DNA of 19,625 nucleotides from Armatimonadota bacterium (GTDB lineage: Bacteria; Armatimonadota; Zipacnadia; Zipacnadales; FEN-943): the NCBI GenBank assembly GCA_029777735.1, contig JAKORR010000964.1, positions 1-19,625 on the forward strand, read 5' to 3'. The notes below the pieces were generated by a model. The model made no database searches, was not told where the DNA came from, and was given only the letters and a program-made list of their open reading frames with translations. Below are positions 14,191 through 19,625 of the stretch, piece by piece. Made by a program: the position numbers and the translations under genes. The first letter of the stretch is position 1. Each line of letters opens with the position of its first letter.

Positions 14191-15391
14191 CCGAATGGCC
14201 AAGGCGACCGAGGGATGCGCGGCGGGACCGGGCCGCCCTCTGCGCGTGATGCAAGTTGTGGAGGCAATGACCGGTGGGACGCGGCGTTTTGTGCTGGACG
14301 TGGCTACCGGCCTGGACCCCGAGGAGTTCCGGCAGCATGTGGTGATGTCAACACGGCGCGACCGCTTCGCAGCGGAGGACTTGGCGATCCTAGAGGCCGC
14401 GGGCGTCGAAGCGACCGTCCTCGATATGGTGCGCAGCCTTCACCCGGCTCGAGACCTCGCGGGGTTCTGTGCTCTGCGGCGGATCATAGGCGAGTGGCAC
14501 CCGGATATTGTGCACGCTCACAGCTCGAAGGCAGGCTTTCTCGCGAGGGCCGCAATCCACTACGGCCATTGGCCCGAGAAAAGGCCCTTGGCGCTCTATT
14601 CGCCCCATTGCTTCGCCTTCCAGGCTTGCGTCGGTATCGTACGCCAGAGATTCTATCTCGAGATCGAACGCCTGGCTGCGTCGTGGACAGACTGCTTCGT
14701 CTTTATTAGCGCCGGGGAGCGACGAGCGGCTCTGGCGCGGGGTTTGACCTCTGAAGACAAAGTTCATGACCTCCCCCTCGGTGTTGATGTAGGGCAGTTC
14801 GCGCCAAACTGCGGAGCGAGCCGAGAAGAGCTGGGCCTGCCTGAAGGCACCCTGGTCGGAAGCGTCGGCGACTTACGTCCCCAGAAGGCCCCGGGCCTGC
14901 TGGTCGAAGCCTTTGCTCGTGTGGCAGTGCGGTTTCCAAGAGCGCATCTGGTGCTAGTGGGAGATGGGCCGCTGAGAAGCGCCGTAATCCGCCGTGCGGC
15001 GCGATTGGGGCTGGCGTCGCGCGTGCATCTGCTCGGCCACCGCACGGATGTTCATCAAATTCTTCCGCATATAGAACTTTTCGTGATGACATCGGCGTGG
15101 GAGGGTCTGCCCTACGCGCTGCTGGAGGCCTTGGCCTGTAGGCGTGCTGTCGTGGTGCCGGAGCTTGACGGCGTGGCTGATCTGGTGGCGGCCAGCGGCG
15201 CTGGGCTGACCTTTCAGCAGAGCCGCACGGCGTCGCTCGCCGCAGCACTCGAGGCTGCCTTGACTCTAGCACCCAGGGAGAGAGAGACCTGGGGCGCTGC
15301 AGGCCGAGCCTATGTGGCAGAGTGCCACTCAGTGGGAGCGATGCTCAAGGCACTGGGCGACCTGTATCGCGAGATGATCACGCGGGGCTGA
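14180..15391 (+). CDS. Family 4 glycosyltransferase (last gene of the + strand cluster)
   Basis: This 403-residue GT-B protein has LRVMQVVEAMTGGTRRFVLD (21-40), the HPDIVHAHSSKAGFLAR segment that precedes the substrate cleft, YSPHCFAF (140-147), LPLGVDVGQF, SVGDLRPQKAPGLL (228-241) for donor phosphate binding, and an EX7E pair E308/E316 in WEGLPYALLEALAC. The HSSKAG motif resembles GT4 enzymes that add sugars to lipid-linked intermediates, including WbpH/galactosaminyl-type transferases, but I cannot assign a sugar. GTG 14180 overlaps the flippase gene by 11 bases with an AAGGGTGAG-type ribosome site; ATG 14195 is an alternative five codons in. Downstream, 60 bases separate it from a convergent gene. 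Confidence 0.91.
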   Translation: MASDRMAKATEGCAAGPGRPLRVMQVVEAMTGGTRRFVLDVATGLDPEEFRQHVVMSTRRDRFAAEDLAILEAAGVEATVLDMVRSLHPARDLAGFCALRRIIGEWHPDIVHAHSSKAGFLARAAIHYGHWPEKRPLALYSPHCFAFQACVGIVRQRFYLEIERLAASWTDCFVFISAGERRAALARGLTSEDKVHDLPLGVDVGQFAPNCGASREELGLPEGTLVGSVGDLRPQKAPGLLVEAFARVAVRFPRAHLVLVGDGPLRSAVIRRAARLGLASRVHLLGHRTDVHQILPHIELFVMTSAWEGLPYALLEALACRRAVVVPELDGVADLVAASGAGLTFQQSRTASLAAALEAALTLAPRERETWGAAGRAYVAECHSVGAMLKALGDLYREMITRG

Positions 15392-15451
15392 GGGCTGCGA
15401 CAACACATCCGCACACTCGCGCAGATCAAAATCTCCCAAAGACCTCTCGAC
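15392..15451. other. Convergent intergenic spacer, no clear terminator
   Basis: The 60 bases between the convergent stop codons contain no strong hairpin followed by a T-run on either strand. Transcription from both sides may end by Rho or read through into antisense of the opposite gene. Confidence 0.5.
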
Positions 15452-16264
15452 TCAGAGCACGGGACGCTGCTGAGCAAGAGCGTCGCGCACATGCGCGACG
15501 AAGTCAGTGTAGGACCAGTCGCCTGGCGGCCCAGACTCCAGACAAATGGGACGGTCCCAGCCAAGCTCTCCTAGGCCTGCGAAGAAACCCGCCCAGTCGA
15601 TCCCGCCAGCTCCGGGCAACCAGTGCTGGTCACTGCTGCCGTCGTTGTCGTGCCAGTGAATCGTGAAGAGACGATCCCCGATCTTTTGCAGACACTTGTC
15701 CATGGGCAGATGCAGCAGGTTGGCGTGGCCGGTGTCGAAGCACACACCAACGCGCTTGCTCTCGCAGCCCTCCACTAGCAGCATGAGCTCGTCCATATCA
15801 GCAGCGAGGTATTCAGGAGGCAAGTTCTCGATGGCGAGGCCCACGCCTATGTCCTCGGCGGCTATCGCCAGCTCGCGCAGGCCTCGGGCGCTGTTGCTCA
15901 GACGAAGGGCATGTTCACCCTCGTCGATGTGGTCCGAAGGATGGATGACGACGTACTTGGCACCGAGCGACTCAGCCGCACGGAGCTGTTCGACGTTAAG
16001 CCTCACTGCCTCGGCTCTCTGTGCCTTGTCGATGTGGGAAAAGTCATAGCGTCCGCCAAAGAGCGGGTGGTAGGAATACACGCTCACGTCCTGCTCGGCC
16101 AACAGATCACGCAAGCGGTGCAGGTGGTCCTGTCGAGTGTAGTCGAAGGCCACGTCCCAACCGCCGACCTCGATCAGCTTGACGCCTGCGGCCTTGAGAC
16201 CAAGAGCCACGATGGGCATGTGCCAGAACGGCGGCAGCGGCAGTAAGAAAACAGGTTCATGCAC
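15452..16264 (-). CDS. Sugar phosphate isomerase/epimerase family protein (xylose-isomerase-like TIM barrel)
   Basis: The 270-residue protein has the AP-endonuclease-2/xylose-isomerase-like barrel pattern. Likely metal ligands and active-site residues are H66 (YSYHPLF), H108 (YVVIHPSD), E146 (LAIENLP), D177 and H180 (CFDTGHANL), H203/H205 (TIHWHDNDG), H214 (DQHWLPGAGGIDW) and E243 (CLESGP). The family includes inosose dehydratases, hydroxypyruvate isomerases and many uncharacterised sugar epimerases. It is soluble, and the specific reaction cannot be read from sequence. The start is GTG at 16262-16264 with AGGAG 9 bases upstream. It is the last gene of the - strand series, 40 bases after the alcohol dehydrogenase, so both may act in one sugar or polyol catabolic route. 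Confidence 0.9.
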   Translation of the reverse strand: MHEPVFLLPLPPFWHMPIVALGLKAAGVKLIEVGGWDVAFDYTRQDHLHRLRDLLAEQDVSVYSYHPLFGGRYDFSHIDKAQRAEAVRLNVEQLRAAESLGAKYVVIHPSDHIDEGEHALRLSNSARGLRELAIAAEDIGVGLAIENLPPEYLAADMDELMLLVEGCESKRVGVCFDTGHANLLHLPMDKCLQKIGDRLFTIHWHDNDGSSDQHWLPGAGGIDWAGFFAGLGELGWDRPICLESGPPGDWSYTDFVAHVRDALAQQRPVL

Positions 16265-16277
16265 AAGCGGTCACTCC

Positions 16278-16288
16278 TGTTCTGAACA
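16278..16288. repeat. Perfect 11-base palindrome TGTTCTGAACA
   Basis: Two 5-base arms with a single central base lie in the 40-base gap before the isomerase gene, touching its ribosome site (AGGAG on the - strand, 16274-16278). It could be an operator, but this size can occur by chance and no second copy was noticed. Confidence 0.25.
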
Positions 16289-16304
16289 TTTGGCGGCGAC
16301 CTGG

Positions 16305-17483
16305 TTAGAGACTCATGCTGAGCATATGGATGAGAAAGTCCGTATCGGTGTCGCCCGGCGTCTTGGCCAGCGCGGCTGCCATGTAGTCCTGAGCTGAAGC
16401 CGCGATCCTGGGCAACTCGTCAGCCGTGATGCCCAAGTCGGTCAATGTCACGCTGAGGTCCACGGAGTGTAGCAGATCCACGAGGGCGCTGGCTACGGCG
16501 TCGACGACGGTCTCCGCCGAGCCCTCCGCGTTCAAGCCGAAGCAGGGAGCCAACTTGGCCAGTTTCTCTGGCACTCTCTTGCCGAAGAGCCGTATGTAGG
16601 CGGGAAGGAGGGCTGCCAGGCCCTCTCCGTGCGGTACCTCGGGGTGCAGAGCGCTGATTGGATGCTCAAGTGCGTGGACGATGGTAGCACCCACTTGGGC
16701 CAAGGGATAGCCAGCGAAAACATTGGCGAGCAGCAACTGGTAACGAGCCTCACGGTCCAGGCCGTCCTGGAAGGCACGGGGCAACCAGCGTGCCACCAAC
16801 GTGACGGCCTGAATCGCGAAGAGATCCATCATTGGCTGGGCGGTCACTGCAGCTAAGGCCTCGGTGGCGTGACAGAGCACGTCGATGCCCGTGGCGGCGG
16901 TCACTCGCGGCGGTGCGGAGTAGGTGAGACGTGGGTCGTCTATAGCGACGCGGGCGTAGATGGCTTCACCAGCCACAGCGGCCTTTTTCCTCGTCTCCTG
17001 CACACTGACCACTGCAAGAGGCGTCAACTCCGAGGACGTGCCGGCCGTGGACGTGACGCAGAGGATCGGCAGAGTAGCGTCGGTAGGCACACGCTTATCG
17101 CCCCAAGGACCTGCTGAGACGAAGTGAGCGATAGGCTCATCGTGAGTGGCCCTGACGGCAATGGCCTTGGCCGCGTCCATAGAGCTGCCACCGCCCAAGC
17201 CGAGGACAAAATCGCAGGCCGCTTCGCGTGCCATCTGGGCGCCCCGCTCGACAGTTGCATCGGTGGGATTCGACGGTACGCCGTCGTAGACCGTCGCCCG
17301 CAGCCCAGCGTCCTGCAGCAAGTCCAGGGCTTGGTTGAGCCAACCAGCAGCACACATCGCGCCCCGGCCAGTCACTACGAGGGCATGGGTGCCAAGTTTA
17401 GCAGCCTGCTCGCCCAGACGGTCGAACTGACCTTCGCCGAAGAATAAGCGAACTGGGCTGTAGAAGGTGAAGGACTTGCTCAT
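16305..17483 (-). CDS. Iron-containing (group III) alcohol dehydrogenase
   Basis: This 392-residue protein is full-length for the family. It shows the NAD(P)-binding GLGGGSSMDAAKA (95-107), TSTAGTSSELTP (144-155), and the metal site D201 and H205 (GIDVLCHATEAL), H270 (IVHALEHP) and H285 (EVPHGEG). It should catalyse NAD(P)-dependent oxidation of an alcohol or reduction of an aldehyde, with Fe2+ or another divalent metal. The group includes lactaldehyde, butanol, 1,3-propanediol and 4-hydroxybutyrate dehydrogenases, and the substrate is not evident. I chose ATG at 17481-17483 because GGGAGG lies 7 bases upstream; a TTG five codons earlier lies inside that ribosome site. It sits between a histidine kinase gene and the isomerase gene, all on the - strand with gaps of 55 and 40 bases. 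Confidence 0.95.
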   Translation of the reverse strand: MSKSFTFYSPVRLFFGEGQFDRLGEQAAKLGTHALVVTGRGAMCAAGWLNQALDLLQDAGLRATVYDGVPSNPTDATVERGAQMAREAACDFVLGLGGGSSMDAAKAIAVRATHDEPIAHFVSAGPWGDKRVPTDATLPILCVTSTAGTSSELTPLAVVSVQETRKKAAVAGEAIYARVAIDDPRLTYSAPPRVTAATGIDVLCHATEALAAVTAQPMMDLFAIQAVTLVARWLPRAFQDGLDREARYQLLLANVFAGYPLAQVGATIVHALEHPISALHPEVPHGEGLAALLPAYIRLFGKRVPEKLAKLAPCFGLNAEGSAETVVDAVASALVDLLHSVDLSVTLTDLGITADELPRIAASAQDYMAAALAKTPGDTDTDFLIHMLSMSL

Positions 17484-17538
17484 AGCGGGGCCTCCCAAGT
17501 CGTAGCAAGGAGTCGTAGAAACGAGGTGGTGAAGCGCT

Positions 17539-18870
17539 TCAGGCCATGCTCCTCAGTGGAAGGCGCAGGGTTATGGTTGTGCCCTCACCCAACTCGCTCT
17601 CCACGATTATCTTGCCGCTGTGAGCCTGTACGACATTGGCGACAATGCGGGTGCCCAGGCCTGTGCCGGTAGCCTTCGTCGAGACGACACGATCCGTGAA
17701 CAGCTTTTCGCGCACTTCCTCTGGCATACCCGAACCGGTGTCGGCAACGGACAAATCTAGGTACCCACCCTCCGGGAATTCACCTTCGGGCTGTAGGGCC
17801 AGGCCAACGGTAACTGTTCCGCCGTCGCTGCAGGCCTCGATGGCATTGAAGACCAAGTTGTAGATGGCGTTGTAGAGCTGGCGTCCGTCAACCTCGGCTA
17901 CGGCACCGTCGGGCGGCGCATCGACGACGAGGGTGACGCCGCAGCTCTCCGCCTGGAGATTCAGTGCGTTCACAGCACGGCCGGCGATGTCGACGACGTT
18001 CGTCGGTTCAAAGCTCGGCGGTGTCACCATGCCCTTGATGGCGTTGGAAATCTCGGCGACCCGCTGCTGCGCATCCAGCGCCCCCTCAAGCATCATATCC
18101 AGGATCTCAGGAACCAGCGACTGCAGGTCGCCCACGACGGCGTCAACGTTGTCTCTCTTCTCCTCAGGCAACTGCTCGTCTGAGGCGATGTCCTGTAGAA
18201 GCTCGGCATCAGCGGACAAGGCCTCCTGGAGCGTATAAGCGCCGGTCTGAACGGGCGTAAGCATGTTCTTCACATCGTGGCTGATATTGCCAATGAACTT
18301 GACGATCTCCGCGAGCTTGGCCTCCTCTTGAAGGTGCGCGGTTTCGAGACGGGACGCAATCTCGTGGGCCAAGATCTCGACTAGGGCTACCTCGTCTTCC
18401 CCAAAGGGCGCGTCTTCCTTGTTGAGCACCTGGAGCACCCCAATGACCTCGCCGGTACTGGTGATGAGAGGAGCCGTGACCATGTTCGTGGTGCGGTACT
18501 GGGTACGCTCCTCGATCTCGGTGCTGTGGTCCTCCTCCCTGCGCACATCCCCGCTGACGTGGGTCGAGCCCTCACGGAGGACGCGGCCTGCGATGCTCCG
18601 CTCGATATCGACGGGCACGCCGATGAGGGCGTCGCCGCCGCCACCAACTACGTAGCGGAACACGAGTTTCTCCTGGTCGCGGTCGTACAGCAGCACAGAG
18701 CCCGCATTGGCTCCCATGGTCTCAAGTGCCACCTGGAGAGCGCGGCGTACAATGCCGTCCACGTCGGTCTGCCGACCAAGTTCATTGGCCATACGCTGCA
18801 GAGCCTGGAGCTGTCGCTCAAGCTCCTGCACACGGCTGACCAGATCATGCGCCCTGTCTAGCTCGCTCAC
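17539..18870 (-). CDS. GAF-domain sensor histidine kinase, soluble
   Basis: The 443-residue protein begins with a short coiled coil (about 3-30). A GAF domain follows (about 35-178, including VTAPLITSTGEVIGVLQVLN), then the phosphoacceptor box NISHDVKNMLTPVQTG with H198. After it come a HATPase_c domain with N-box N342 (NLVFNAIEA), G1 box DTGSGM (377-382) and G2 box GTGLG (402-406). No membrane segment is present, so it senses a cytoplasmic signal. H198 to N342 is about 144 residues, longer than the roughly 100-115 usual in HisKA kinases; the extra part is an acidic stretch near 220-262. The start is GTG with GGGAGG 9 bases upstream. No response regulator is encoded in the window, making it an orphan kinase here, 38 bases downstream of a TPR gene. 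Confidence 0.93.
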   Translation of the reverse strand: MSELDRAHDLVSRVQELERQLQALQRMANELGRQTDVDGIVRRALQVALETMGANAGSVLLYDRDQEKLVFRYVVGGGGDALIGVPVDIERSIAGRVLREGSTHVSGDVRREEDHSTEIEERTQYRTTNMVTAPLITSTGEVIGVLQVLNKEDAPFGEDEVALVEILAHEIASRLETAHLQEEAKLAEIVKFIGNISHDVKNMLTPVQTGAYTLQEALSADAELLQDIASDEQLPEEKRDNVDAVVGDLQSLVPEILDMMLEGALDAQQRVAEISNAIKGMVTPPSFEPTNVVDIAGRAVNALNLQAESCGVTLVVDAPPDGAVAEVDGRQLYNAIYNLVFNAIEACSDGGTVTVGLALQPEGEFPEGGYLDLSVADTGSGMPEEVREKLFTDRVVSTKATGTGLGTRIVANVVQAHSGKIIVESELGEGTTITLRLPLRSMA

Positions 18871-18909
18871 GTTGACAGGCCTCCCGAACCAAGCCTTGAC
18901 GTTGACTGC

Positions 18910-19625
18910 CTATTTTTGCGGCTGCCTAGGTACTCCCTGGAAGAGAGGCGGTCGAGGACTGACCTGCAGAGCCATCGCAGCAGCTTTGCGGCCGGCATCC
19001 TTCAGTCCCATGTCGTTCAGGCCCTTGCTCAGCAGTAACCACGCCTCGAAGTTGGACGGGTGCGCGCGAGCTACCTGTTCCAGCTCCTGCAGCGCAGGCT
19101 TGTGGTCGCCGCTCAGGTAGAGCGCCCAGGCCGCAAGCACGGCAGCCTCTCCGTTGCCGGGGTCGAGATTGTCCCGCTTTTGAGCGAGCTGACGAGCTTC
19201 TGCGAGTCTGGATCGCTGAACAACAAGCAAGCGAGAGAGACTCATGAGAGCGTCCCTATGGTCTGGCTTGAGGGCCAGAGTTCGCCGGTACTCCGCCTCG
19301 GCCTCCGCCGTCCGGCGCGCAGCCTGGAGGGCGGCAGCCAGCCGAAAGTGAGGCTCGGGGTCCTTGGGATCAAGATCCACAGCCTGCTCGGCGATAGAGA
19401 CTGCCTTCTTGTTATCCCCGAGGGTTTGGTAGGCGATGGAGAGATTGAGGCGGGCCAGATTCATCTGACCATCGAGGGCCAGAGCCTTGTCGAGCGCCTT
19501 GATAGCCTCACGGGGCTTCCGCCATGCCAAGAGCAGCTCGCCCTTTTTCTCCCACGCCGGCGCTGAGTGCGGCGCCAGCCTGAGCACCTTATCGACCCAC
19601 GCAAGGCCCGTCTCGGAATCGCCCA
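18910..19625 (-). CDS. Tetratricopeptide-repeat protein, 3' part (start lies beyond the window)
   Basis: About 237 residues of an open frame reach the right edge of the window. A GTG at 19585-19587 could be read as a start, but TPR-like sequence (GLAWVDKVLRLAP) continues upstream of it, so the gene is cut by the window edge. Roughly six TPR units of about 34 residues are visible, for example AIKALDKALALDG, AVSIAEQAVDLDPKDPE, AEAEYRRTLALKPDHRDAL and PALQELEQVARAHPSNFEA. The protein ends in a Pro/Gln-rich tail (VPRQPQK). TPR arrays scaffold protein-protein contacts; no enzymatic domain is seen in this part. The next gene, the GAF histidine kinase, starts 38 bases downstream, so the two are probably co-transcribed. 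Confidence 0.88.
   Translation of the reverse strand, partial: GDSETGLAWVDKVLRLAPHSAPAWEKKGELLLAWRKPREAIKALDKALALDGQMNLARLNLSIAYQTLGDNKKAVSIAEQAVDLDPKDPEPHFRLAAALQAARRTAEAEAEYRRTLALKPDHRDALMSLSRLLVVQRSRLAEARQLAQKRDNLDPGNGEAAVLAAWALYLSGDHKPALQELEQVARAHPSNFEAWLLLSKGLNDMGLKDAGRKAAAMALQVSPRPPLFQGVPRQPQK

Noticed and set aside
207..15391. Complete exosortase/PEP-CTERM locus
   Set aside because: The hydrolases, ACP and glycosyltransferases resemble one, but no exosortase, PEP-CTERM protein, polysaccharide export or tyrosine-kinase gene is present in the window.
15392..15451. Bidirectional intrinsic terminator between the convergent genes
   Set aside because: I could not find a GC stem followed by a T-run in either direction.
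1..19625. tRNA or rRNA genes, insertion sequences, phage genes or CRISPR arrays
   Set aside because: No tRNA-like cloverleaf, rRNA segment, transposase or integrase motif, or regularly spaced repeat was seen on either strand.

Overview
The window is GC-rich bacterial DNA with dense, mostly co-directional genes, frequent GTG and TTG starts and many ATGA-type overlaps. I see no rRNA, tRNA, insertion sequence, phage gene or CRISPR array. Nothing fixes the phylum. The gene content (PEP-CTERM-locus-type hydrolases, MurJ-type flippase, GAF kinase, TPR protein) suits an environmental, polysaccharide-producing bacterium, and the collection of unusual combinations suggests an uncultured lineage, but that is a guess.

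Region A (207-8827, + strand) looks like an acyl-chain assembly block. It encodes a small lipoyl-domain/E1-E3-binding-domain protein without an acyltransferase core, a FabG-type ketoreductase, a complete FabF-type ketosynthase, a shortened ketosynthase lacking the active Cys, both subunits of a thiamine-diphosphate 2-oxoacid dehydrogenase (E1 alpha and beta), a GT2 glycosyltransferase, an acyl carrier protein, and two alpha/beta hydrolases that resemble exosortase-A-associated hydrolases 2 and 1. Enzymes that oxidatively decarboxylate a 2-oxoacid onto a lipoyl arm thus sit in one transcription unit with enzymes that elongate and reduce acyl-ACP.

Region B (8881-15391, + strand) is a glycan block: four GT4-type glycosyltransferases and a MurJ/MviN-type flippase, packed with overlaps or gaps of a few bases apart from about 50 bases in front of the first. 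With the GT2 gene of region A there are five glycosyltransferases and one flippase, but no polymerase, priming transferase, exosortase or chain-length regulator. The simplest reading is that A and B together build an acylated oligosaccharide or glycolipid that the MurJ-like protein flips across the membrane. This is an inference; no single gene proves it.

Region C (15452-19625, - strand) converges on region B across 60 bases. In transcription order it holds the 3' part of a TPR protein (5' end outside the window), a GAF-domain histidine kinase without a partner regulator, an iron-type alcohol dehydrogenase and a sugar phosphate isomerase/epimerase-type TIM-barrel protein. The small gaps suggest one operon. 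Its link to the acyl/glycan cluster is unclear.

The most interesting feature is the proposed 2-oxoacid-primed acyl assembly line of region A.
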